A DNA stretch of 16,571 bases from Candidatus Bathyarchaeota archaeon (GCA_014859805.1 JACUTN010000010.1:1-16571), one strand, 5' to 3'. Numbered from the stretch's first letter, positions 7,320-14,474 are shown. The notes: generated by a model not told the origin, from the sequence alone. A program made the numbers and translations.

Positions 7320-8483
7320 ATGGATGCTCCACAAGAGCTGGAAAAATCTGCAACAAATTATGCTTTAGAAGCCGTCCGCTTGGACAAGCAAAGTTCAAGA
7401 GGCATGGCGATAACAATGTACCAAAAGGCTATAGAAATTCTTCTGAAACTGGTTCAACTATATCCAGAATACAACCTAAACAAGGTCTACATACAGAGGG
7501 CAATAGCCTACCAAGAAAGGATAAAAGTACTGCAAGGGACAACACCGATCGAATCGCAAGCAGGAGCCAGAAAGACAGTTGAAAGTGGCAAAACCACCCA
7601 GGGCGAAAAGGCGAGTTATGACGAGCTGATAGTAAAGGAGAAACCGAATGTGAGGTGGGATGAAGTGGTTGGGCTTGAACATGCAAAGAAGGCAATAAAA
7701 GAAGCCATAGTCTATCCAGTTCAGAGACCAGACCTATTCCCGTTGGGTTGGCCTCGAGGAATTCTCCTGTTTGGACCGCCAGGTTGTGGAAAAACGTTGT
7801 TAGCGGCAGCAGTTGCCACGGAAATAGATGCCACCTTCATATCTGTTGATGCCGCATCAATAATGTCTAAATGGTTGGGTGAAGCTGAACAGAATGTTGC
7901 CAGACTTTGCAATTCTGCTAGAAAATCAGCTATAGACGGAAAACCAGCCATTGTTTTCATAGACGAGTTAGACTCTCTCATGGGAAAGCACTCGAACGAA
8001 GTCGGCGGAGAAGTTCGCGTTCGAAACCAATTCTTGAAAGAAATGGACGGCATTATAGACAAGGGTAAAAACTTACATGTTTACATTATTGGAGCAACAA
8101 ACAAGCCGTGGGACTTAGATTGGCCCTTTATTAGAAGGTACCAAAAAAGGATTTTGGTGCCGCTTCCTGATCACCACGCCCGCCTAATGATGCTTAAACT
8201 GTACACACGCAGTTTACAGTTAGCCCCGGACATAGATTTGCATGAGCTAGCTAGGCTGTCAGAGGGATTTTCCGGAAGCGACATAAGGGATGTATGTCAA
8301 TCAGCACATCTCAAAGTCATAGGTGATTTCTTCGAGTCAGGCCAAGCGGCTAACAAGCTGGCTAAGCCAAGACTGTTGAAGATGGATGATTTCAGACAAA
8401 TACTTGAAGAGAGGAAACCGAGTGTTTCGCTCAACATGATAGCTTCATACAACAGATGGTTCGAAGCCTTTAAAGCTCTCTAG
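7320..8483 (+). CDS. cdvC: CdvC, Vps4-type AAA ATPase with MIT domain
   Basis: This 387-residue ATPase should disassemble and remodel the ESCRT-III polymers made by the preceding genes. The N-terminal MIT helical bundle spans about residues 4-72 (ATNYALEAVRLDKQ, YQKAIEILLKL), followed by a flexible linker to about 100. The AAA domain has Walker A GPPGCGKT (152-159), pore-loop SKWLGE (183-188), Walker B IVFIDELD (211-218), sensor 1 GATNKP (258-263) and arginine fingers R272-R273. FSGSDIRDVC (317-326) marks the small helical domain. The C-terminus SYNRWFEAFKAL matches the terminal helix of Vps4 proteins. GGTGA at 7308-7312 overlaps the cdvB stop and lies 7 bases before ATG, so translation is likely coupled. 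All key residues are intact. Confidence 0.95.
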   Translation: MDAPQELEKSATNYALEAVRLDKQSSRGMAITMYQKAIEILLKLVQLYPEYNLNKVYIQRAIAYQERIKVLQGTTPIESQAGARKTVESGKTTQGEKASYDELIVKEKPNVRWDEVVGLEHAKKAIKEAIVYPVQRPDLFPLGWPRGILLFGPPGCGKTLLAAAVATEIDATFISVDAASIMSKWLGEAEQNVARLCNSARKSAIDGKPAIVFIDELDSLMGKHSNEVGGEVRVRNQFLKEMDGIIDKGKNLHVYIIGATNKPWDLDWPFIRRYQKRILVPLPDHHARLMMLKLYTRSLQLAPDIDLHELARLSEGFSGSDIRDVCQSAHLKVIGDFFESGQAANKLAKPRLLKMDDFRQILEERKPSVSLNMIASYNRWFEAFKAL

Positions 8484-8484
8484 G

Positions 8485-8492
8485 GGAGGTGA
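8485..8492 (+). promoter_or_regulatory. Near-consensus ribosome-binding sequence right after cdvC
   Basis: GGAGGTGA follows the cdvC stop directly, but no ATG, GTG or TTG stands at normal spacing after it. A GTG inside it (8489) opens a 52-residue frame ending at 8647, starting KLKVLKSRKEWKG and rich in Lys, Arg and Pro. It has no recognisable family and overlaps the 57-residue minus-strand gene by 17 bases. A pyrimidine-rich tract at about 8560-8586 may help end cdv transcription. It could be the relic of a fifth gene. Confidence 0.25.
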
Positions 8493-8630
8493 AGTTAAAA
8501 GTCTTAAAGAGTCGCAAAGAGTGGAAAGGTTTGGAGAATCCCATCCTTCGTTTTGAAGAGCTCTCCTTTCTCCCTTCTCCCCCTTTAAACAGGATCTTCA
8601 AACCCCACAGTTCAACTGCGAAAAGCAGAC

Positions 8631-8804
8631 TCAGGTGGCTCCCATGACCTTTATTTCAATGTTTTCATTACCTTGAATCTTAACGCCCTTCAATGTTGAG
8701 AGCATAGCCAAAACTGTTTTTCTTATTATCCTTTGAACGAAGGGATGCATGGGCAAATTTTTCCCATCAATTTCCACTATCAGTTTTCCATCATTTTCTG
8801 ACAT
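8631..8804 (-). CDS. 57-residue conserved-looking protein coupled to mobB
   Basis: ATG at 8804 to TGA at 8631 encodes 57 residues: MSENDGKLIVEIDGKNLPMH, then PFVQRIIRKTVLAMLST, then LKGVKIQGNENIEIKVMGAT. The pattern is beta strand, amphipathic helix, beta strand with good hydrophobic alternation, so it looks like a genuine small folded domain. The start lies inside the last codons of mobB (14-base overlap), with GGAG 4 bases upstream, so translation is almost certainly coupled. No family is recognised. Context suggests a partner or accessory to molybdopterin guanine dinucleotide formation, or simply an operon companion. Confidence 0.65.
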   Translation of the reverse strand: MSENDGKLIVEIDGKNLPMHPFVQRIIRKTVLAMLSTLKGVKIQGNENIEIKVMGAT

Positions 8805-9315
8805 TTTTCTCCACTATATCCACAATTTCTTTCCTATTTTCAAACACGTTCAAATAGGGAACATTCAAATTTAGAGTTTCTATCGAGTAAAGACCCGTAA
8901 AGGCTAATATGGGTTTAAAGGTTTCTAAGGCTTCTAGGGCTTCTTTCGCAGATTTAACGGTCACAATTTTAGGTATATCATGATTTTTGCCTACAAGTTT
9001 TTTGAAGCCCTCTAAGAAAACAAAGTCAACGTCTCTGCATCTATGTAGAATCTCTTCCAACGAAAAACTTGTTGTATCCATCTTTTCAATGGTAGCTATT
9101 TCGTTGGATGCCACGCTGACAATTGTTTTGGCTCCAGACTGAGCAAATCTCCAAGTGTCCTTTCCTTCTGTGTCTATTGTAAAGTTTGATTCAGGAATAT
9201 GCTTTACCACCGCGATTCTGTAGCCTCTTTTAGCTAATTGCTCAGCTAAAACTTCTATTGTTGTTGTTTTTCCAGAGCTTTTACTACCGACAACTGCGAT
9301 GACAGTTGTTTTCAA
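8791..9315 (-). CDS. mobB: MobB, GTPase for molybdopterin-guanine dinucleotide synthesis
   Basis: This 174-residue P-loop protein matches the MobB family in length and motifs: Walker A GSKSSGKT (10-17), the VVKHIPESNFTIDTEGKDTWRF stretch (36-57), which reads as V-K-H, an aspartate-rich turn and D-T-W-R-F, and the Walker B-like FVFLEGFK (98-105). MobB binds GTP and assists attachment of GMP to molybdopterin, giving the dinucleotide cofactor used by enzymes such as formylmethanofuran dehydrogenase. The start is TTG at 9315 with GGTGA 6 bases upstream. It follows the winged-helix regulator gene by 16 bases and overlaps the 57-residue gene by 14, so the three form a minus-strand operon. The FwdD-like gene at 14067 is a plausible user of the cofactor. 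Confidence 0.88.
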   Translation of the reverse strand: MKTTVIAVVGSKSSGKTTTIEVLAEQLAKRGYRIAVVKHIPESNFTIDTEGKDTWRFAQSGAKTIVSVASNEIATIEKMDTTSFSLEEILHRCRDVDFVFLEGFKKLVGKNHDIPKIVTVKSAKEALEALETFKPILAFTGLYSIETLNLNVPYLNVFENRKEIVDIVEKNVRK

Positions 9316-9331
9316 CTATTTTCACCTTTGC

Positions 9332-9796
9332 CTACTTCATTTCTTCCATGAAGATTTTTTCTAACAATTCCTTGTTTATATGTAGTTTTTCTGAAAGAGT
9401 TTTCACCCATTTTATATACACTCTAAAAATGTTTTGCAGTATTTCCGCTTTTTCTTCTTCAGATAAGTCTTTTTCTTCAGCAAGTAATAAAGCAAACCAC
9501 CTACCCACATCTGAGAGTTGATGAGCTTTAACCCATATGATGCGTCCGTCTTTTTCCGTTTTCTCCATTTCCTCCATCAAAACTCCGAGGTTAGTTAGAG
9601 ACTTCAAGTTTCCAATAATTGTCTTGTTGGAATAAGGAAGTTCTTTCATAAGGTCTTTCTGATAAATTTTGTTTGAGATACCTTGGCTGAGTGAAAATTT
9701 CAAAGTATCAACAGCCGACCTAGAACCAAAAATCGCACTTAGTATCTTAGTTTTTTGTTGCGTTGGAAGAAACACTACATAAGGATGTACTTTCAC
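9332..9796 (-). CDS. Winged-helix transcriptional regulator
   Basis: This 154-residue protein begins with GTG at 9796, preceded by GTGAT at 5 bases. Residues about 14-100 form a winged helix of the MarR/ArsR-like archaeal type: KTKILSAIFGSRSAVDTLKF, a recognition helix near YSNKTIIGNLKSLTNLGVL (55-73), and a wing with EKDGRIIWVKA. The C-terminal half is a helical segment (LLLAEEKDLSEEEKAEIL onward) likely used for dimerisation. It is cytoplasmic, with no ligand-binding motif seen. It heads the operon with mobB and the 57-residue gene, so it may regulate that operon or the divergent nucleotidyltransferase gene. The exact family is uncertain. Confidence 0.7.
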   Translation of the reverse strand: MKVHPYVVFLPTQQKTKILSAIFGSRSAVDTLKFSLSQGISNKIYQKDLMKELPYSNKTIIGNLKSLTNLGVLMEEMEKTEKDGRIIWVKAHQLSDVGRWFALLLAEEKDLSEEEKAEILQNIFRVYIKWVKTLSEKLHINKELLEKIFMEEMK

Positions 9797-9832
9797 TTCA
9801 AATCACTATCAAAAGTGTTTATCTTAGCCACC

Positions 9833-9842
9833 TTAAATATTA
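9833..9842 (-). promoter_or_regulatory. TATA-like box for the winged-helix regulator / mobB operon
   Basis: On the minus strand TAATATTTAA lies about 37-46 bases before the GTG start at 9796. Transcription would begin near 9810, leaving a very short leader with the GTGAT site. Function is inferred. Confidence 0.35.
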
Positions 9843-9861
9843 CGCTGGTCTGAGCAGTATG

Positions 9862-9870
9862 CTTTTTAAT
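9862..9870 (+). promoter_or_regulatory. TATA-like box for the plus-strand nucleotidyltransferase
   Basis: CTTTTTAAT lies about 40 bases before the inferred start near 9909, and AAGGTG at 9892-9897 may be the ribosome-binding site. Its position agrees with a start near 9900-9912 and not with the ATG at 10143, which would leave a leader of about 250 bases. Function is inferred. Confidence 0.3.
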
Positions 9871-9908
9871 TGTTTCAACTAGATTCTCATTAAGGTGTTT
9901 CAAAAACG

Positions 9909-10934
9909 ATTATTCCGAAAAATTGGGTTCCAACTGATGGAGACACGTTCGTAACTAAAGAAAGCTTCATATTCAATGTTTTCGGGTATGAGCACCCAAA
10001 CAATCGAGTTTTCTCGTTCTTAAAGTATGTTCCTTCTCAATTCAAGAACTTTTTTAATGTTCGCTTTCTAGAACGAACATGGAAATACGGAAAGCTGGAA
10101 CTTTTCCGAGCTGAAAAACTCTACACAGCAAAAAATTACCAAATGTTTCTCAGGACTTTTCGAAATAACTTCCCAAATCACGTTTACTTCTGTCCATTTA
10201 GACAAAAAGAAGTAATTAGCACGCCCATAAATTCTATCAAAAAAGTTTACGTTCCAAGAAAATGTCTCACTTCGTTGAAAAAAACAAAAAACAAGGATAG
10301 CCTCCAGAAGACAACCTTAGACCTTATCGAGTTACTATCCAGCGAATCAGGCATCAGACCAGAAGATTTCGGTGTTCACGGTTCCATTGCTTTAAATATG
10401 CACACTGTCGAGTCCGACATAGACCTTGCAGTGTATGAAGCCAAAAACTTTCGTAAACTAGAGAAAACGATAGCCAAGCTTGTTGAGGAAGGAACATTAA
10501 CCTACGTGATCAACAATCGATTGGATGCAGCGAGACTATGTAAAGGTCGCTATTTAGACAAGATTTTCATGTATAATGCAGTCCGCAAACCAGAAGAGGT
10601 TAACTCAAAATATGGAACGCACAAGTATCTGCCAGTCAATCCTGTCAGGTTTCAATGCACAGTTAAGGATGACAGTGAAGCCATGTTTCGGCCAGCAATC
10701 TATAAAATTGAAAACTACGAACCAGTCTATTCAGCTTCGGCGCTTTCTGAGGACAAGATTCCGAAGGTCGTGATTTCCATGATTGGATGCTACAGGAACG
10801 TTGCGAAACGAGGAAATAAAATTGAGGTTTCGGGAATGCTGGAAAGAGTTGAAAACGTTAAAACAGGTGAGATTTCTTATCAAGTTGTTGTTGGGACAGG
10901 CATAAATGAGAATGAGTATATTCGGCCACTTTAA
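9909..10934 (+). CDS. Predicted nucleotidyltransferase (COG2413-like), plus-strand paralogue
   Basis: The frame is open and clearly coding from about 9897, well before the first ATG at 10143. Starting at ATT 9909 the protein is 341 residues, exactly the length of its convergent paralogue. The N-terminal part FNVFGYEHPNNRVFSFLKYV aligns with FDVKGLIHPPNRIIAFLRYF of the paralogue, so the upstream part belongs to the gene. The nucleotidyltransferase motif is HGS (157-159) followed by SDIDLAVY (169-176), with metal-binding D170 and D172. VKDDSEAMFRPAIYKIE and a beta-rich OB-like C-terminus follow. The substrate is unknown. No ATG, GTG or TTG exists in frame upstream; one extra A in the A5 run at 9902-9906 would join it to GTG 9895. 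A caller limited to normal starts would give 10143-10934 (263 residues). Confidence 0.75.
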   Translation: MIPKNWVPTDGDTFVTKESFIFNVFGYEHPNNRVFSFLKYVPSQFKNFFNVRFLERTWKYGKLELFRAEKLYTAKNYQMFLRTFRNNFPNHVYFCPFRQKEVISTPINSIKKVYVPRKCLTSLKKTKNKDSLQKTTLDLIELLSSESGIRPEDFGVHGSIALNMHTVESDIDLAVYEAKNFRKLEKTIAKLVEEGTLTYVINNRLDAARLCKGRYLDKIFMYNAVRKPEEVNSKYGTHKYLPVNPVRFQCTVKDDSEAMFRPAIYKIENYEPVYSASALSEDKIPKVVISMIGCYRNVAKRGNKIEVSGMLERVENVKTGEISYQVVVGTGINENEYIRPL

Positions 10935-11956
10935 GGCTTAGGAACCGTGACGAAATAGTCTGACGGTTTGTTTCCCAACAAGAGCCTAAAATGTTCGCGG
11001 TTTCGCTTATTGTCTATGACATGCTCAACCTTTCCCTGTGCGATGACAACTTCGCCGTTTCTAGCTTGTTCACAGAATCTACCGCGAAAAGACGCAATCT
11101 CCGTGACCGGGAAACTGTTTCCTTCAAAAACGTGCACATCATCGATCTTATAAACGCATGGTGTGAAAATTGACTCTGAATCGTCCGCAACTGTAGCTTT
11201 AATTCTTGCATATCCAACATTCACGTATTGAACATCCCCATACTTCTCATCAATTTCACTCCAATCCTTCACAAAACGAATGAAATAATCTGTTCCCATG
11301 AACTTGCCTTGCAAAACTTTTCTAGATTCGCTTCGAACGAAGTCTTCAAAGCCTACAACAGTGTCCTTCGAACGAAAATCGAACAAAGCCTTTAAGCCTT
11401 CACGGGTATAAGGCTTGAAAGGTCCTTGTTTTTCACCCAATAGGTTTTCCATGGTTGTATAAACTTTTCGGCAATTTTTAGAACCATAGACAATTACGTC
11501 GATGTCAGAACTTGGCTTATGAAGTCTCGCCATAATTGAGCCGGAAATGCCAATTGTATTCCATGGAATATTTGCGTTCTCTTTCATCACTTTAGTTAAC
11601 TGCAGAGCTAGGTTTTCAAGCTTATCTGGACTACTAGAGCTGCGAAGTTCTTGAAGCTTCTGAGTGGGCTTGTAATGTTTTTTAACTGCATCAACCGGAA
11701 CTTCGCAGAGCGTTACATCAAAAACGGGGTTGTAGACAAGGTATTGGGGAAATCTGTTCTTTAGTAATGCGTAGCGTTTTGAAAGGGAGTAGACTTTGCT
11801 GTAACGTTCGCTATTTCTTTTTCTTTCGCCCTTTTCGTCTGGAAAATAGCGCAAGAAAGCAATTATTCGGTTTGGCGGATGTATCAGACCTTTCACGTCA
11901 AACATTAGACCTTCAGAAGTTTCTATGAAATCTCCTTCTCGCGCTTTGAACCTCAT
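10931..11956 (-). CDS. Predicted nucleotidyltransferase (COG2413-like), minus-strand paralogue
   Basis: This 341-residue protein is the intact paralogue of the gene facing it. The order is an N-terminal domain with HPPNRIIAFLRYFP (26-39), a helical linker, and the minimal nucleotidyltransferase core with SGS (138-140) and SDIDVIVYGSKNCRKV (150-165), where D151 and D153 would bind metal. VADDSESIFTPCVYKIDD follows, and the C-terminus is beta-rich, with RFCEQARNGEVVIAQGKVEH suggesting an OB-like fold. It probably transfers a nucleotide to a protein, RNA or small molecule; the substrate is not known to me. The ATG at 11956 has no clear ribosome-binding site. It lies 22 bases after the ECF S-component gene and may be co-transcribed. 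Its stop shares TTAA with the stop of the convergent paralogue. Confidence 0.82.
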   Translation of the reverse strand: MRFKAREGDFIETSEGLMFDVKGLIHPPNRIIAFLRYFPDEKGERKRNSERYSKVYSLSKRYALLKNRFPQYLVYNPVFDVTLCEVPVDAVKKHYKPTQKLQELRSSSSPDKLENLALQLTKVMKENANIPWNTIGISGSIMARLHKPSSDIDVIVYGSKNCRKVYTTMENLLGEKQGPFKPYTREGLKALFDFRSKDTVVGFEDFVRSESRKVLQGKFMGTDYFIRFVKDWSEIDEKYGDVQYVNVGYARIKATVADDSESIFTPCVYKIDDVHVFEGNSFPVTEIASFRGRFCEQARNGEVVIAQGKVEHVIDNKRNREHFRLLLGNKPSDYFVTVPKP

Positions 11957-11978
11957 AATTTAACATTCCACTGAAAAC

Positions 11979-12935
11979 TTATTTACGTTTTCTTGATAGT
12001 AATCCTGCTTTGTATAATGCCATCAACAAGCCTACTCCGAATATCGTTGCAATAACCGTTAAAAGTATTCTTTCAGCGGCTGACACTGGGATCATGTACA
12101 TGAAGAGTGAAGGAACATCTGGAAGGCCCATAGGCTCTAAAAAGGTACTCTGAATGTACTCAAGTGGAATGAGTACATCGATAACTCCAATAAAAATTAG
12201 GTTTCCAAGCATGTGATCCGCTACAATGCCGCAGTAACTTGCCAAGAAAATGGAAGATATGAATGAAAACCTACCTCCACCGAAAATTCCATATAAAATC
12301 AAGATTGCTGCAATTATGCATAGGGGAAGTGAAAGGTAGGGTAGTATCCAAATTTCTTCGCTCACGTAAGGCTTAGAAAACATGTAGGCACAAACTATAC
12401 AGATTATTCCTAGAAGTATGTGGCTTGGTCTGAATTGCCACCCTTCTTTTTTCAATCCAATTTCGCTAAAAGATTCCGCAGTCCAGTTTCTTGTAATTAG
12501 GATAGCGAAGAGTCCTGCAAGGTGCAGAATTGGGTACAGTGGGGCTTGGATGCCAACCCATGTCGTGTACCATCCAGTAATTAACGCGCCTAATATCGCG
12601 GCTGCCACGATCCATCCAGGAATTCTACCTCTTTCTGTTACTTTTTTGGATGTGAGGAAACCTGCAATCATTGCTGAAACGGCAGGGGCGAAGGATGTGA
12701 GGAAGGTGAAGGGACTACCAGCGGTTATTAATCCGCCTATTAAGGCGGCTAAGAAGCCCAAGTATGGTCCTATGACTATTCCGTAGATGGGGGCAATTGC
12801 AGCATCAAATTTTATACTGGACCCTGAAACTCCCACTATTGGTATCCCTGGAACAATTTTAATCACTATCACTGATAACGCTGAGAAAATAGCTAAAAAA
12901 GCCACATCTTTTGTGGAAGGTTTCAAGCCAGACAT
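11979..12935 (-). CDS. ECF-type transporter S component-like membrane protein
   Basis: This 318-residue protein has about nine hydrophobic segments. The first 100 residues match the ECF S-component pattern: STKDVAFLAIFSALSVI, then SIKFDAAIAPIYGIVIGPYL, then GFLAALIGGLITAGSPFTFL. A second hydrophobic half includes FISSIFLASYCGIVADHMLG and ends with ERILLTVIATIFGVGLLMAL and the basic tail SRKRK. S components bind a vitamin or metal substrate and work with a shared energising module (two ATPases and a T protein), none of which is in view. The protein is longer than a typical S component (about 180-200 residues), so an extra helical half is present. A GTG at 12944 is in frame, but AGGTG sits 6 bases before ATG 12935, which I prefer. 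It is divergent from the CitG-like gene. Confidence 0.7.
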   Translation of the reverse strand: MSGLKPSTKDVAFLAIFSALSVIVIKIVPGIPIVGVSGSSIKFDAAIAPIYGIVIGPYLGFLAALIGGLITAGSPFTFLTSFAPAVSAMIAGFLTSKKVTERGRIPGWIVAAAILGALITGWYTTWVGIQAPLYPILHLAGLFAILITRNWTAESFSEIGLKKEGWQFRPSHILLGIICIVCAYMFSKPYVSEEIWILPYLSLPLCIIAAILILYGIFGGGRFSFISSIFLASYCGIVADHMLGNLIFIGVIDVLIPLEYIQSTFLEPMGLPDVPSLFMYMIPVSAAERILLTVIATIFGVGLLMALYKAGLLSRKRK

Positions 12936-13031
12936 TAGAAACACCTGTGTAATTAAAGTAATTGCTGTGTAACTTTTTACACAATACTAATAAAACTTTC
13001 CACGGCAATTATACATGTAAGAGGACTGTTC

Positions 13032-13985
13032 TTGCAGATAAATCCACGTGAGAAAGCAAAGCACATCTCAAAGTGCCTTGAGCTGGCTATTCTGTTAGAG
13101 GCTAGTGCTGACAAACCTGGAAATGTGAACAGAACAGCAGGCTTTGAAAATACGCGTTATGAACATTTTCTTGCTTCCGCAGTCGCTATAACGTCCTTTT
13201 TCGAGTGTGCAGCGTTACGGGGAGTTCTGGTTTCTCGAGGAGAAATACGAGTTGGCGATATAAAGATTGGGCGAATAATAAAAGGTGGTGTAGCAAATGT
13301 TAGTGCTTGGCAACGTGGTGGCAACACGTTACTTGGCACGGCAATTTTGCTTTCACCCATCGCGGTTGCAGCTGGGATGACTCCTGTTAAACAAGATGTG
13401 TTCAGGATTTCAAAGATTAGGGAAAATGTGAAGCTTGTCGTGGAGTCAACTACGCCGGAAGATGCAATTAACGTTTATGAGGCTATAAAAAAAGCTAACC
13501 CCGGGGGACTCAGCAGGGTTTCAGAACTTGACATCAATGACCCAGATTCCATAAATAGAATACGTAAAGAGAAAAATTCGTTGTACCAAATCTTCAAGAT
13601 AGCCTCAAAACGTGACACGATCTGTTCAGAATGGGTTAACAATTACCCAATGACTTTCGATGTTGCCTACCCTTTCTTAATGGGGCAAATTAGGCAGACC
13701 GATGACTTGAACGCTGCCATAGTTCACACGTTCCTGAAGGTTCTGGCTGAGTGTCCAGATACGTTGATAGCCAGAAAAACCAGCCTTGAAAAGGCTTTGG
13801 AATTTTCTTTTAAAGCTGAGGAAATTTTGAAACTTGGAGGGCTTGAAACCTCCAACGGTAGAGAAAGTCTCAGTGAATTTGATCGAGCACTCAGAAAGGC
13901 GGGTAACCTTTTGAATCCTGGAACAACTGCTGACATAATTGCGGCTTCTCTAGCCTTAATTATTCTTAATGGATATAGACCCTAG
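13032..13985 (+). CDS. Triphosphoribosyl-dephospho-CoA synthase-like protein (CitG family)
   Basis: This 317-residue cytoplasmic protein carries the CitG/MdcB family motifs: LLEASADKPGNVNR (21-34), RGGNTLLGTAILLSPI (95-110), and NPGTTADIIAASLAL (295-309) near the end, where GTTAD is the usual C-terminal signature. In bacteria the family makes 2'-(5''-triphosphoribosyl)-3'-dephospho-CoA, the prosthetic-group precursor of citrate lyase and malonate decarboxylase. No such lyase is in view, and archaeal members may use another substrate, so only the family is assigned. The start is TTG at 13032 with GAGG 7-8 bases upstream. A TATA-like ACTAATAAAA at 12986-12995 gives a short leader. It is divergent from the ECF S-component gene. 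Confidence 0.82.
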   Translation: MQINPREKAKHISKCLELAILLEASADKPGNVNRTAGFENTRYEHFLASAVAITSFFECAALRGVLVSRGEIRVGDIKIGRIIKGGVANVSAWQRGGNTLLGTAILLSPIAVAAGMTPVKQDVFRISKIRENVKLVVESTTPEDAINVYEAIKKANPGGLSRVSELDINDPDSINRIRKEKNSLYQIFKIASKRDTICSEWVNNYPMTFDVAYPFLMGQIRQTDDLNAAIVHTFLKVLAECPDTLIARKTSLEKALEFSFKAEEILKLGGLETSNGRESLSEFDRALRKAGNLLNPGTTADIIAASLALIILNGYRP

Positions 13986-14066
13986 ATAAATTAATTAAAC
14001 ATGTATGTTAGCTTTCAAGATGCTAGGTTAAGTGAGAGTGTTTAGCGGCAAAACTGAGGTTAACGA

Positions 14067-14474
14067 ATGGGTGACAAGTTAAAACTGAAGGTAACGTTGG
14101 TGACTGGACGGACAATAGAACAGGGAGTAACGAAGGAGTATGGGAAATTCTCGAAAGAATACATGGAAAGCGTTTCAGTCTGCTACATGGATCCTGAAGA
14201 CCTAGAGAAGCTTGGAATAAAAGAGAAAACCAACGTTTCAGTTTCAACGGATTATGGGTCGGTGGTTGTTAAAGTTGTGAAGTCTTTGAGAGGTCCGCAT
14301 CCTAGCGTAATTTTTGTTCCTTATGGTCCGTGGGCAAACGTTGTTGTTGACCCGGAAACCCATGGCATAGGAATGCCTTCTTTGAAGGGGATTCCAGCAG
14401 AGGTTGAGCCTGTTCCAGATAAGCCTGTTTTGAGTCTTGAGGAACTTCTTAGGGAACAGTTTGGGGAGGAATAG
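14067..14474 (+). CDS. Molybdopterin dinucleotide-binding domain protein, FwdD/FmdD-like
   Basis: This 135-residue protein is a stand-alone molybdopterin dinucleotide-binding beta barrel of the type seen in subunit D of formylmethanofuran dehydrogenase. LKVTLVTGRTIEQGVTKEYG (7-26) is the family N-terminus. YMDPEDLEKLGIKEKTNVSV follows, then the strand GSVVVKVVKS and the conserved FVPYGPWANVVVD (about 83-95). The GIGMPSLKGIPAEVEPV ending also fits. The enzyme reduces CO2 to the formyl level on methanofuran, or runs in reverse; subunit D helps hold the molybdenum or tungsten pterin. The ATG is preceded by GAGGT at 6 bases. No other Fwd subunit is adjacent, so the rest of the complex must lie elsewhere. 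It is the last cellular-looking gene before the viral genes. Confidence 0.85.
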   Translation: MGDKLKLKVTLVTGRTIEQGVTKEYGKFSKEYMESVSVCYMDPEDLEKLGIKEKTNVSVSTDYGSVVVKVVKSLRGPHPSVIFVPYGPWANVVVDPETHGIGMPSLKGIPAEVEPVPDKPVLSLEELLREQFGEE

